A stretch of DNA of 64,000 nt, taken from the NCBI GenBank assembly GCA_029717555.1, contig JAMDHS010000027.1, positions 62,001 through 126,000 of the forward strand, given 5' to 3'. Shown here piece after piece: positions 12,601-24,891 of the stretch (its first letter is position 1; each line of letters starts with the position of its first letter). Source of the DNA: Peribolospora baueri (taxonomy: Eukaryota > Basidiomycota > Peribolosporomycetes > Peribolosporales > Peribolosporaceae). Position numbers and translations under genes: made by a program. The notes beneath the pieces were generated by a model. The model ran no database searches. It saw nothing but the letters and a program-made list of their open reading frames with translations, and was not told where the DNA came from.

Positions 12601-14902
12601 GGAGCGTCACAGCAGACGACATTCAACTTCGAGCCCAGCGCGCGACCGATCCCAATGGAAGTCCACCTCCAGACGTTCTCCATCCCCCACTTCCCCTCGC
12701 TCATGCTCGCAATGGCGAAGCCGACGTACCTCGCCATCGTCGAGCATGCCTCCACGGAGCCGGTGATCGCCTTTGTGCCATCGCGTAAGCAGGCCAAGCT
12801 CACTGCAAACGACTTGCTTTCTTACGTCCTTGCGGACGAGAGCGAGGACCGGTTCTTGAACATCGAAAAGGAGGACCTCCAGCCTCATCTCGACTACCTC
12901 GAGGACAAAGACCTTGCCGAGACTTTACAGTGCGGTATCGCCTATTACCACGAAGCCCTCAGTCGGCAGGACAGGCGCATCGTTGAGCGGCTCTTCCAAT
13001 CGGGTGCGATCCAGGTTCTTGTTGCGTCCAAGGACACGGCTTGGAGCATGCCCATGACGGCGCACATGGTTATCATCATGGGCGTCCAGAGCTATGAAGG
13101 CAAGGAACATCGCTACGTCGATTATCCTATCGCCGACGTATTGCGTATGGTCGGAAGGAGCCTTCAACCTGGAGAGGATGGCAACAGCCGAGCGGTGCTC
13201 ATGACGCAAGCGACCAGGAAGGACTTCTACAAGAAGTTCCTTAGCGAGGGCTTGCCGCTTGAAAGCCACTTGCCGCACTATCTTTATGACCACTTCAACG
13301 CCGAGTGAGTTACACTTCTTGACCGACGAGTGTAATTGTTTGCTTACTTCCACTCACGTCCTCTTTACAGGATCGTGTCGCGCATCATCGAGAACAAGCA
13401 AGATGCGGTTGACCTGCTCACTTGGACGTATATGTGTAAGTGCTCGAGTCTGCTACGGTTTGTTGCTTTGGCCCCAGCTTTAACAGCAGATTTTCTCCTT
13501 TGGTCAACAGACCGCAGAATGACGAGCAACCCTCAGTTCTATAACATCAATGGAACGACCCACCGTCATCTGTCTGACGCTCTGTCTGAGCTCGTCGAGA
13601 ACACGCTCAACGACCTGACGAACGCCAAGATGATTTCGATCGAGGACGAGATGGACACTACTCCGCTCAATCTGGGAATGATCGCCGCTTACTACAACAT
13701 CAGCTACGTCACCATCGATGTGTTCAACATGTCGCTAAAGGAGCGGACGAAGATGAAGGGTCTGCTCGAGATTGTGAGCTCCGCAGCCGAATTTGAGGAC
13801 ATGCCCATCCGACGCCACGAGGACAGCCTCCTGCGGCGAATCTACGACCGCGTACCTGTCAAGCTCGACAAGGCCGACTTCAACAGCCCGTACTTCAAAG
13901 TGTTTATATTGCTGCAAGCACACTTCAGTCGCCTCGCATTGCCGGCGGACTTGGCCATCGACCAAGAGGATGTCTTGAGGAAGGTTCTCAATCTGCTGAG
14001 CGCGAGCGTGGACGTGATGAGTTCCAATGCACAACTCAACGCAATCACCGCAATGGAGCTGAGCCAGATGGCGGTGCAGGGTGTGTGGGAGCGCGACAGC
14101 CCGCTTAAACAGATTCCTCATTTCGACAAGGAGCTTATTTCAAAGGCACAAGAGAAGGGTGTGGAGAGCGTGTTCGATTTCATGGTGAGTTGGTGTTTGG
14201 GTGAGAGGCGAGGGGGAATTGCTGGACTTTTAGAGAGACTGATGTGGATTGTCCTTGTTTCTCACAGGAACTCGAGGATGACGACCGAAATCATGTGCTG
14301 GCAGGTCTGACGCAGCGCCAAGTGCGTGACGTGGCGACGTTTGTCAATGCCTTCCCGTCCATCGAGGTATCGCACGAGCTCGAGGAACCTGAAGAGGGCG
14401 AGGGCTACGCGTCTGGGACGCCGATCACGTTGAACGTGACGTTGTCGAAGGAGGACGAAGACGAGGAGGAGGAGAGTCAGGACGATGGAATGGCCATCGC
14501 TCCGCTTTACCCAGGCAAGAAAATGGTCACCTGGTGGCTTGTCATAGGCGACCCGGCCACAAAGCAGCTCCTTGGCATCAAGAAGGTGACCGTAAAACGC
14601 AAGATCGAAACGCGGCTCGACTTCACGCTGCCCAAGGTGGGCGAGTACGCTCTCAAGCTCAGCCTCATCTGCGACAGCTACATTGGCGCCGACCAAGAGT
14701 TCGACTTGCCCGTTTCTGTGAGTCGCCAGTTTCTGTTCTCTATGCGTCGTCTCGTCTCCTTCAGTTGCATCGACGTCGCCCATGCTTACATGGTCACCTT
14801 TGTCTCCTGTCGCCCGCACAGGTCACCGTTGAAGGCGAGGAGTCTTCAGACGAAGAGTCGTCGGAAGATGAGGAGGATACGGAGATGAAAGACGCAGAGT
14901 GA
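6652..14902 (+). CDS. BRR2: Pre-mRNA-splicing helicase Brr2 (U5 snRNP 200 kDa)
   Basis: Ski2-like RNA helicase that unwinds U4/U6 to activate the spliceosome. Twenty-one exons: 6652-6721, 6825-8622, 8713-9164, 9247-9442, 9532-9614, 9710-9995, 10069-10370, 10458-10631, 10710-10743, 10828-10921, 10998-11047, 11137-11260, 11334-11385, 11464-11500, 11577-11754, 11827-12012, 12085-13304, 13371-13435, 13511-14184, 14268-14717, 14822-14902. They sum to 6606 nt, or 2201 residues, the usual Brr2 size. The N-terminus has the Brr2 block [19 protein letters not shown]. The first cassette keeps [13 protein letters not shown] and [10 protein letters not shown], then a Sec63 unit. The second cassette is degenerate ([12 protein letters not shown]), as in all Brr2 proteins where only the first is an active helicase. 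The C-terminus ends in an acidic tail after the second Sec63 module. Two exons are only 34 and 37 nt. Confidence 0.96.
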
Positions 14903-15690
14903 CGACTGGTTTCGGTTTGGTTGTGTACGATAGATGACGTCTCGTCAAATGATCCGAACAAGAACGTAATGTTCCATATGGACGCTCAATTTCCCCCATG
15001 ATGGGCCAAGAGTCGACGTCAGGCGTGCAAAAGTTCCGTATCTATGCCATGCAGGGAGCAGCTGCCGCCTTCGTTCGGGATGGATCTCCCAGAGACTTGG
15101 CATGTCTAGTTAGCTCCAGCCCGGCGAAGCGGATGTCTGTACGTACGCTGTGAACGTTGAGATTTAAGGATCGCTCCTCGCGCTGCGCGCTATGTATGTA
15201 CCAAGCCACCAGTGCTGCATGCAGCCCGTAAAACACCGAAGCCCCGGATATGCCTTGTCTCAAACCCTAGTACGAAGCGCGTATCCAACCTAGTTGTCCC
15301 TTCGTCTTTCGTCGTCGTGGCGTAATGACTTATAGACGAAAACGTGTAAGGAACGAGGCGGTAAGCCGGCTCGGCGTTGTCGCGTCTTGGGCGGCGAAGC
15401 ACGTGGCTTAGCCGACGATGGACGCGACGTGTCTCTGCGAGGTGGATGGTCGTGAAGTAGAACGAGGCTGGGACTCGTTGGGCTAGACCTTGTCGGACGA
15501 ATGAGATTGCGTCTCCCGGTATTGTAGACACGTACATGGTCTGACAGCCGAGCCGAGTCTGAGTGTTTGCTTAGTGAGGCGAGGGGACCGACATGATTTA
15601 GAGACCCGAGGCGACTCTGCGACAGAGCAGATCTGCTCGCCGCCGTCGTGCAAGGTCATCTCTAGCCACAGCGAATCCAAGTTGGCGGAT
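14903..15690. other. Intergenic, BRR2 3' end to sulfotransferase start
   Basis: Nothing recognised. Several minus-strand reading frames of up to 115 codons are open here but none shows a known motif or convincing splice structure. The segment must hold the BRR2 3' UTR and the promoter of the next gene. Confidence 0.4.
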
Positions 15691-17886
15691 ATGGTGAGCG
15701 AAGCGCGCTCAGAGGAGTATCGGGCTGACTGCCTCGGTCGCTGACCTTCTTTTGCTTGTTTCGCCTCCACCCTACGTTCACCTATAGTTGCGTTCCTTCG
15801 GCTTCGCCGTCGCCCTGCTGACTCTCGTCCTCGTCTGTTCGCCGGCTTGGGCCGATTGGAGGACCTACTTGTCTCGGCCAGACCTTAACCCTCCAAGCTT
15901 CAACATCGCCATTCCCGCCACAGCTCAAGTTGCCCCAGGCTACCTGTTCGCCGCCCCTTTCGCTGGCAATCCGGAGCACGGCATGGACCTCTTCAACCCG
16001 CGCCCTACATCTTCACTAACGGCGGCGACCTCGTCTGGACCGGATTTGCTCAGTACTTTTCCATCTGGGCCGTCAATTTTCAAGCGAGCCAGTATGACGG
16101 CAAGCCTGTCGTCTTCGCTTTCCAAGGCAAGCAGTGAGTCGCACACGAAGAGGGGACACGAAGAGGGGAACTGTAACGGCGCTGCCAATGGTGGCCAACC
16201 TCGCGGCTGAAAAATATCTGTCTTCTCCCTGCGCATGGCTTCTCCGCTGTTCTTAGCAATGCTCCTCACGGCCACGGCCACGGCCACATCAAGGTCCTCG
16301 ACGACTTGTACCGTCCTGTCGCGGAGGTTAGAGCCGGCCACCACCGCCGTCATCTAACGATGCCTGCACGTCTGCTTTCTTGATTTGCAGTCATTGACAA
16401 ACACGAAGGTCAAATCATCGACGGAGAGACCGCGCTCTATCAAATCTACCATCCGGTGCCGCGCGATTTGAGCGCTTACGGGGGTGACGATCAGCATCAG
16501 TGGATTGTAGATTCCCAATTTCAAGGCGAGCCGTTGTTGTCTTTCTTCATCGACGTGAGCACATCGCAATTCGGGACTAAACGCGCCCGTCTTCTGTCTA
16601 CCTTTTGGCACGCGTTGGTCGCGCCAGAGCTCGACATCAAGACCGGCAACGTTATCTTTGAGTGGAACTCGCTGGATCACGTCCCGCCGTGTCGTGCGTT
16701 CTCCGCCGTACGAGTGTAGATATTGAATGGTCACATTGAGAGCGCCTCTCGTCCTTCCATTCGTCCTTGTTACAGATTCCAATCTTTCCCTGACCAGCGG
16801 CCAAGCTGGAAACGGATTTGGCTCGCCCGAAGCTTGGGGCGAGTGATTCTTTCTAAAATTGCTGATGTTCTTCATCCATGTGCGGTTTTGCTCATCGTCG
16901 TGACTTTTTCCTCCGGCCGCGCCCCCATCTCCTCGCAGACTACTTCCACATCAACTCGGTTGACAAGGACAGCCAGGGCTCGTACCTGCTCTCAGCGTGT
17001 GACGTGAACAGCGTGTACAAGATCAACGGCACGACCAGTGAGATCATTTGGCGCTTGGGCGGTCGCAACGATCACACGGATTTCAAGCCCCTCGACGAGG
17101 AGGCGCACTTTAGTTTCCAGCACCACGCTCGATTCCATGGCATCGACAAGAAAGGACGGGAGATCATTTCGCTGTACGACAACAGTGCACACGGAACTGA
17201 GACGGACGATGGACGTGAGGTGAGCGAGAACGTCGTCCCTGCCTTCCCAGGCGCGTTTGCTTTTTGCGCAAATGCTGACCCGTCGGCGCCCTCGGCGACC
17301 CGCGCTTAGGTCCACGACGCCCCGACCTCTTCCGGCAAGATACTTGCCCTCTCCACGTCGGGCCCTCGGTCTACGAGGACCGTCGAGACGGTCCAGGCTC
17401 TTTATCCTCCCGATGATCTCCTCTCAAAGTCGCAGGGTTCGACGCAGGTCTTGCCGAACGGCAACGTCCTCGTCAATTGGGGCTCCGAAGGTGCCGTGAC
17501 CGAGTTTACTCCAGACGCCAAACCGATCTTCCACGCCTACTTCGATTCGGGAAAGATAGGCGAAGGCGTGCAAAACTACCGTGCAACCCGATGGCACTTG
17601 CTTCCTCCTGGAACGGCGATGGACCTGGCGCTTCCACGGTGCGCGAAGCCGCGGGGGTCCACTCGAGCTTCTGGGCGAGGCGGCTCGGACCGGCTTCGAG
17701 ACCCGTCTGGAGCTGGCGGGAGAAGCGGACGAATGGACCGAGGTGGCGGCGAAAGGGGTGGATGAGCACGGCGCGGTAATCGGGGAGAGCAGGAGGGAGA
17801 GAGTTGAGACGGACCATCCCAGACCTCCGAACGAGGAGATACCGGAGGCCACTCCCCCTTGGCGTTCATCGTGCAGCCCGCGCTGA
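15691..17886 (+). pseudogene. Arylsulfotransferase (ASST)-like gene with frame breaks
   Basis: Fungal ASST-family secreted protein. The start codon appears to be an exon by itself (15691-15693, followed at once by GTGAGC); the next exon at 15788 encodes a signal peptide (LRSFGFAVALLTLVLVCSPA). Further exons run about 15788-16133, 16257 to about 16348, 16391-16525, 16628-16690, 16776-16838, 16939-17219, 17310 onward. Family blocks are clear: VAPGYLFAAPFAG, APYIFTNGGDLVW, LIDKHEGQIIDGETALYQIY, LDIKTGNVIFEWNSLDHV, DYFHINSVDKDSQGSYLL, FQHHARFHG, TQVLPNGNVLVNWGS. The reading frame changes near 15980-15995 and twice around 17595-17625, where SSWNGD and then TWRFHG lie in different frames. At least two introns use GC donors. 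Either the gene is recently dead or the assembly has indels here. Neighbouring genes show no such breaks. Confidence 0.7.
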
Positions 17887-18424
17887 AAAGCTATGGGAGG
17901 TGGCGCTGAGCGCAGAGAGCGTTCAAAAGCATGTGTACACTGTGACTATCTAGACCTGCATAGGACACCGCGAGCGCCGCTGTATGGTAGCTAGGTAGTC
18001 AACGAGCGCTGAATGGCGAAGTGTGCGAGAGGCAAAGATGGAATGGCGTCTCGCACGCTAATGGTGTCGCGTGGCTCGGTGATGGTGCGATACGCGTTAC
18101 ACGTTGCGTGCGCCAGCTCGTGCAATCGAACGGCTCTTCACCCAATCACGTCTTCCCCGGCTGGACGGTTTGGCACACCACCCATTGTCAGTTGTTCCTC
18201 ATGCTCTTCCTGGCGTGCGTGTAATCACCGGCACTGCAGTGATTCACCGTTTCGTCCGTCCCTGATCTTCGCAAGCCCTTGCAGTCAAGAAGCATCCACT
18301 CCCAGGCTACCGATAGACATTTTTCTTAGTGTCTTTCTTTTTCTCTCGTTCTGTTTTGTTTGGAATCGGTCAACTTCTTGCTCTCCCTCTCTACTTCTCT
18401 CCCACCAAGCCCAAGACGGACCGA
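17887..18424. other. Intergenic, upstream of MFS gene
   Basis: About 540 bases with only short open frames. It becomes pyrimidine-rich near 18320-18420, just before the MFS start, as expected of a fungal promoter and leader. Nothing else recognised. Confidence 0.4.
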
Positions 18425-20878
18425 ATGGCGGCCCGACCGGAAACCTCTCCTTCCGACCATGAGGGACAATGGCCAGCCGCTCATGACCCTTCTGTCGGAG
18501 AGGATACGCCTTTGCTGCAAAGTTCCGTCTTGAGCCCACCGACGAACTCGAACGGATGTGCATATGTAGAAGACGAGGATTGGACACCGCCGAAAGGCTT
18601 GAGATGGATTCAGGCAGGCGAGCGTCCCTTCCTTGGGTGTAAGGACCATGGGCGTGAAGACAGCGCAATGGTGACTTACGAACGTTTTTATCCTTATGAC
18701 CGCCACTTCTCTCGCCTATAGTAACATGGGCCAACGTATTCCTTACTGGCTTTGATACCACCGTCGCGGCGTCTACGTACGCCGTGATCGGCTCTGACTT
18801 TGCTTCTTCGAACAATGCTGCGTGGATCTCGACCAGGTGAGCAAATGGGCTCGTTTCGCCCTTGTAGAATAAAGCATCAGGTTCTGTTCCTTCAGACTGC
18901 TTCGTCACTGAGCAAGATGATATGAACGGCTCCTTCTCTGAGTCTCTAACTTTCTCGTTCTGGACGCTCCCGCTTCAACCAGTTACCTCATTACCGCTAC
19001 CGCATGCCAGCCTCTCTATGGGCGCTTTTCAGATATTCTCGGTCGTCGGTTCTGCTTTCTCGTTGCAACCGGTATTTTTTCCGTCGGCACTCTTTTTTGC
19101 GGTATGGCTCCAAGCATGCTCACGCTTAACCTGGCAAGAGCGCTGGCAGGCGTGGGCGGAGGAGGTCTGATGACAATGGGTACTGTCGACATTTGCTTTA
19201 TTTCTAATTCGGTCATTTCTCCAGTTTTTGTTCACTGTGAGGCCAGCAAAGCTAAGCCGCGCGGCTTGCCGTTCTTTTTCCTTTTGACTTTTAGCCACAG
19301 TCATCCTTTCCGACAACGTCCCGTTCAAAAGGCGAGGTATCTATCAAGGTACGCTCACTGACTTGCGGTCTTGGAAGTCACTGGTGTTGAACGACGACGT
19401 TACTTTCCTGGGTTCTACTTGACAGCTGCGAACAACCTCATGTATGGCGTAGGCGGAGCGTGTGGTGCTTCTCTCGGAGGCGTGATTGCCGACAGTCTAG
19501 GATGGCGCTACGCCTTCTTCCTCCAGATTCCCATTTGCACCGCCGCGATGCTCGCCGGCGCTCTTCTCATTGTCAGTCCGGACCACTCCACCCACTTGGG
19601 CCAAGTCAGACACATCGACGTGCTGGGTTCTCTCACCCTTGTATGTGGTCTCACGACCCTGCTTGCGGCGGCTAATATGGGAGGCAACGAAGTACCTTGG
19701 AGCTCCCCGGTCATTGCCGTGCTCTTCCTGTCCAGCGCCGTTCTTCTCGCGGCTTTTCTGATGGTAGAGAAGCATGCGGCCGCGCCCATTATGCCGCTCC
19801 GGATGTTGAAGGCGGTCTCGACCATTTTGACCAACTTTTTCTCTGGAATGAGCGTGTACACCGTGCGTGTCATTATCCGCCTTATCATCCTTTGCATGAC
19901 TGCCGACGTTGTATTGACCGTCTCCCTTTGTCTTGCTTCAGTTCCTCTTTATGGTTCCTCTTTACTTCCAAGGTTCGTGCTCGGTCGGCTTGAGTATGGC
20001 TGGTGTCTGAACTGACCGTCGCCTTTTATCGTTGTCATCACAGCCGTGCGCTCCGAATCCGCTTCCCTTGCTGGCTCCCGTCTCATCGTACCCGCCCTCG
20101 GTTTCCCCTTAGGAGCAATTATTGCCGGCTATGTCATGTCCTACTATGGCCAGCTCAACCGACTGGTTCAGCTCGGGTGTGCCATCCTCTTCGTCGGCAG
20201 CTGTCTCCCGATCGGCTTCAGCACGGCCGGCGACGACCCGGGTTGGAAGTACTTTTGGTATCTGGTGCCGACCAACATCGGCCAGGGATTTGTCAACCCC
20301 AGCAGTCTCTTTACGATGCTGGCTGCCTTCGACCATACAGGTGAGGTTCAACTCACACCTCGGCCTTTTCTTTTTCAATGTAGGTAGGCCGCTTGACGCT
20401 CTAACCGGCGCCGTCTCCTTTCAATGCCTCTCTCAGACCAGGCCGTCGCTACCTCGACCGTATATCTTTTCCGGGCGATAGGTCACGTCGGCGGCGTCTC
20501 AATATCCTCCGCAGTGCTGCAAAACGTTTTGACTTTCCAGCTCCCGAAGGCTTTGGCTGGCTTGCCAGAAGCGGACGAGGTGACTACTACGGCCGGCGAG
20601 ACTCATGTGACGAACGATCCTTTCAGCGTGCGGACGGTTCATACTTCATCTCTTTCTGCTGTGTTCATCAGGTCATCGACAGAATTCGTCATTCTGTCGA
20701 AGCCATCGACTCGGTACCGTTGTCATATCAGCATCTCGTCAAAGAGGTCTACGCGAACGGTCTCCGAGCCACATTTGTCGTTTCTGCCATCTTCGCCCTG
20801 GTAGCTCTCATCAGTAGCTTCTGGGCCGAAGGAGGAAGTTTGCGTAGATCTAAAGACCATGTGGTCGAGGCAAACTGA
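18425..20878 (+). CDS. MFS transporter, vacuolar basic amino acid (VBA/Fnx) type
   Basis: Drug:proton-antiporter-type permease, most like fungal Vba/Fnx transporters that move basic amino acids into vacuoles. Nine exons: 18425-18638, 18722-18836, 18983-19179, 19295-19348, 19426-19862, 19942-19972, 20044-20340, 20437-20579, 20672-20878, summing to 1695 nt (564 residues). A hydrophilic N-terminus carries a dileucine-like motif (EDTPLLQSS) of the kind used for vacuolar sorting. The first membrane span reads TWANVFLTGFDTTVAAS, then the family block WISTSYLITATACQPLYGRF and DILGRRF (MFS motif A). GVGGGGLMTM, RRGIYQAANN and LGWRYAFFLQIP follow the family order. The C-terminus has the RIRHSVEAID segment typical of this family. 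One exon is 31 nt. Substrate is inferred from family only. Confidence 0.85.
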
Positions 20879-21606
20879 TGCGTTTTCGCAACAGAGATAG
20901 AGGAAGGGGCGCCAACAGGACCGGGGAGACCTAGAAACACGATGTAACACCACTCGCTCGCGGCTCTAATGTCAGCGGACTAATAGAGCAAGATGTGCTG
21001 GATCGCTATATCGAAGGCGGTGGCGATCCCGGCATCGGTGTGCTGCTCTCTACCAGCATTGGCGTGAGCGTGTCGTTGGAGGTGACGAAGATGGCGCCGA
21101 CGAACGCACCGACAAGGGAGTTGTTGTGGCCATACTGGCCATTAAGTTTCCTGTTGCTCGAGCAGCTTGAAGTTGATGACACGAGGGCCGATGTACGATT
21201 CGCAAGAGACAGCTTGAGCACCTACCTGAAGGGACGCGTCCAGCCGCCGCAGTTGAGGCTGGAGCGGCCTAAAGTTCGTCCACTGTCATGTGTGACCTCG
21301 TATCAACGCTGGAGAGCGTCGTTTAGCGGTCAGGGAGCGAGCGGAGTGTTCGTTTCTGCTTGCATTCCTCCACGAAACCTATCCTCGTCGTTGAGAACGA
21401 TGACACTGAAACTTGGCGGCGAAGATTTGGCGCTGGTCGACGCCTGTTCGACTCGGAGAAATCTAATCTTCTTCGGGATCAACCAACGCGAGTTTGCCGC
21501 AGCTTAGCATATTCTTGTTTGCGGCAGGTCATCCTTGTTCTCGTTGCAGTCTTAAAGAGAGGCTGTATCAAGGTTGGGATTGGCTGGCTGGGCGCCTACT
21601 GATAAC
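20879..21606. other. Intergenic, MFS gene to asparaginase
   Basis: A 170-codon plus-strand frame (20995-21507) and a minus-strand frame over the same bases are open, but neither shows a domain, a conserved block or splice sites that extend it. I do not call a gene. Confidence 0.4.
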
Positions 21607-24600
21607 ATGGGGTCTGCAGGTGAGTGGGTGGACGGGCACGGCTCAACGAGAGCATGGGGAGGGCGCGTGAAGACGTCATGCAGTGCGACGGTTTACACTC
21701 ACGCTGCGATGCTCTTGAATCTGTCTTTCCTCAGCAGGCGAAGCTCTCGTCCTAGTCCTCTACACGGGGGGGACAATCGGCATGATGCACTCCTCAGGAG
21801 GTTACGTCCCCTATCCCACCTTTATCACTCAGGCGCTCCGCACCCAGAGCCGTTTTCATGACCCTCTAGCCGACTCGATCTTCTCTCACTCTAGCTCCGT
21901 CGAGCGGTATCGTGTTTGGAGCGAGAGCAGAAGCCCAAGCGGAAGTACGACCCCTGCTGATGGTGGCGGTGGCGAGGCTGCGGCCGGGAAGAAGGCTTTG
22001 CCAAGGTTGAATTTCTCCAAGCTCTCCACATCCTCGTCCTCTTCGCCGCCCCATGGGCCTACCGCTACGCCATCGGCGCACTCGTCCTCTATTTCAGGCA
22101 GCGTTGGCGAGGAAAAAGCGTCTCGACCACAGTCGTCTGGCTCTTACTCCCACCTTTATCAGGAGCCTTTTGGGCCTACCGTGACGGTCCGCTCCTCCGC
22201 GCCGAAAGGGACGAGCACGGCGACCGCCTCCAGCTTTAAAGAGGTAGACGAGGGACGAACGCTGGAGCTCGAGTTGCTCACGCTGATCACACCGGCTATC
22301 AATGGACGGCGCGTGCGCTATGCTGTTCTGGAGTATGATCCCCTGCTAGACTCTAGCGAGATGGGGCTTGATGGTAGGTTTACCTTGGCGCTCTTCAGCT
22401 TCGGTGGAACGTACATGGTTTAGGAGTAAAATTGATTCTCTTTTCCTTTTCGTACCGGCCTTCGTGATCTGCTCTTTGTCGACCATTTCTCAGAGTGGAG
22501 CCGAATAGCCGAGGATATTGCCCTTAACTACCGTTCTTTCGACTCGTTCATCGTCTTACACGGAACCGACACCATGGCGAGTCCCCCATACGTGCTTCTT
22601 CTGCCCCGAACCGACCTGCGTCTGCGAACGTTTTGCTAAAGCCAGGACCCGGTCATGAATCCGAATTTCATACCATCTCATTCCAATTTTCGATCTTTCC
22701 AGGCATACACTTCGTCGGCCTTGTCCTTCATGCTCGAACACTTGGGAAAGACGGTCATCTTGACCGGCGCGCAGATTCCCCTTTCCGAGGTAAGTGAGCG
22801 GCCCTGCTACCTTCATCCGCTTGAATCCTACCGTTTGCTTGCACGAATAACGTCCAAGTGGCGCTGACTGCGCAGGCATCCTCCCCTTTCTAGCTGAGGA
22901 ACGATGCAGTGGAGAACCTTCTCGGCGCACTGACTATTGCAGGCTCGTACATCATCCCCGAGGTCACCCTTTATTTTAATCATTGTCTGTTCCGAGGTAA
23001 CCGGGTGAGGACCCAGTCTCTACGCACTGTCGTCGCCGAACAGCAGAGCAATGATAATCCATTTGCCGCTCACATATGTTCCCTCCATCCGTCTCGGCGG
23101 CGCTCCCTGTGGTAGGTCTCGAAAACATCCAACAACTCTTTCGACGCTTTTACGACGCCCAGTGAGTTTGAATCTGTACCACCGATACACCTGTACCGCT
23201 TGACTGTCCTGATCGGTCGACGCCGTCCAATCCCTCTCTTGTAACAGACATGCCAACGCCGCTAGTCCGAGTGGGCATCGACATCGACGTCAACTGGAGC
23301 CTCATACGGAGGTCCAAGGAGCTCAAGGCATTTAGGACGCATACACGAATGTGCGCAAACGTGGGTTAGTATGACGCAGAGGCGACGTCAAGCGAACGGG
23401 TCGGGTCTCGTTTGGAGAACCGTTTGCGCCGTCTTGGCTCGTGAACCTTTCAAGGAGCGAACGGCTAACGTCTGTCCTTTTCGCGTATTCGTGCCTTGTT
23501 TCCGCTGGCGACATTTATTTGTTCCGACCGCTTGCTTGCCCTGATTTGTTTGTTTTCCTTTAAATGGTCGCTGTCTTGCTCGTCCCGATGCTCCATTCCG
23601 CTGCGGCCTTCACGTCATCACAGCGGCGCTCCGTCTCTTTCCCGGCCTGTCCTCCTCCACGGTTCGCTCCTTTCTTGCCCCACCCCTCCAAGGCCTCATT
23701 CTCGAGTCCTTTGGCGCAGGCAACGCTCCCTCCCGTCCGGATCTCCTCGAGGTTTTTAGAGAAGCAAGCGAGCGGGGCGTCGTCATCGTCAACATCAGCC
23801 AGTGTCAGAGAGGAGAGGTCAAGGACATCTACGAGAGTGGAAGGAAGCTGAAAGGCGTCGGCGTGGTGGCGGGAGCGGACATGACTCCAGAGGTGAGCTC
23901 TGGCTCCACACACTTGGAAATTCTGAGGCGACCATCGTTTATACGACATACGAGACTGACGTTGGCGTGCTCCTTTGCCCGTAATTGTCGCAGTGTGCAC
24001 TCACAAAGCTTGCCTACCTCCTTGGAAAACCCGAGCTGGATCCTTCGGCGGTGCGCGACCTGATGGGCGCGTCGCTACGAGGCGAGCTGACACCAACCGG
24101 TACGATTGCACTTCTTCCTCTCTCCTCAACACTCGCACCCACGTCAGAGGCAGCCAGCGCGAATGACCTCGTCACCAAAGTCCTTCGGTCGGCAGGTGTG
24201 ACCCCGGCGCCCAGCCTTGTCGTTTCCTCCGCCTCCCCCTCTTCCGTCGCTGCGGAATCGACAAAATCGGTCACAGCCGCCATTGCAGATAGCGCGGAAG
24301 CGGTCGCAGCAGCCGCGTGGGAGCCTAGTCGAGCCGAACTTATAGCCGCCGAACGTACCTTGCTGCCCTATCTGATCTACCTCTCCGCAAGCAGAAACGA
24401 TGTGCAAATGCTTCGTACGCATGTCGACGCTCTTCGCTCTTCCGCCTTCGATTCCGCCTCCGTCGCTAGGCCAATATTACATGATACGTCTTCGCCATCC
24501 ACGCAGTCTGGAGCCATGGCCCTTCCCACTGTGGACCTTCTTGATGCCATGTTCCCTCTCCACGCAGCGGCGCGATTTGGCCACGTAGAAGCGACGCAGA

Positions 24601-24788
24601 CTCTCCTCAGTGCAGGGTCCAGTGTTCACCGTCGAGACGCGCTGGGCCACTCGCCCATGTACGTCGCTGCGAGGCACGGCCATTCAGGAGTGGTGAAGCT
24701 CTTGAGAGAGGCTGGCGGACATCTGCGCGATGACGAGGTGGACCTCGCTCGCTGGTCTCTCGGGAGGGAGTCAACTGGTGTAGAGTAG
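21607..24788 (+). CDS. Cytosolic-type L-asparaginase with C-terminal ankyrin repeats
   Basis: Hydrolyses L-asparagine to aspartate and ammonia; related to the long animal/fungal asparaginase/60-kDa lysophospholipase (ASPG) group. Nine exons: 21607-21619, 21735-22373, 22494-22576, 22703-22789, 22894-23004, 23116-23161, 23248-23364, 23624-23892, 23994-24788, total 2160 nt (719 residues). The first coding exon is 13 nt. Catalytic blocks: LVLYTGGTIGMM (first Thr) and VLHGTDTMAYTSSALSFMLE (HGTDT), then TVILTGAQIPLSE, LRLFPGLSS, VIVNISQC and GADMTPE. A roughly 110-residue Ser/Pro-rich insert separates the first catalytic block from the next. The C-terminus has at least two ankyrin units (LHAAARFGHVEATQTLLSAG, then YVAARHGHSGVVKLLREAG). 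The intron after 22576 has a GC donor (ATG|GCGAGT). Confidence 0.9.
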
Positions 24789-24891
24789 GTAAATATGACT
24801 AGACTGAAGACATTTCACTTTGATCGCGTCGGGATAGAGAAGGCTGGAATACGACGTATTCAACGACGGTGCCCCCCCGATGCCGAGCAAA

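Noticed and set aside
20995-21507. 170-codon plus-strand frame between the MFS and asparaginase genes
   Set aside because: No domain, no conserved block, no splice extension, and an equally open frame on the other strand. Most likely a GC-rich accident.
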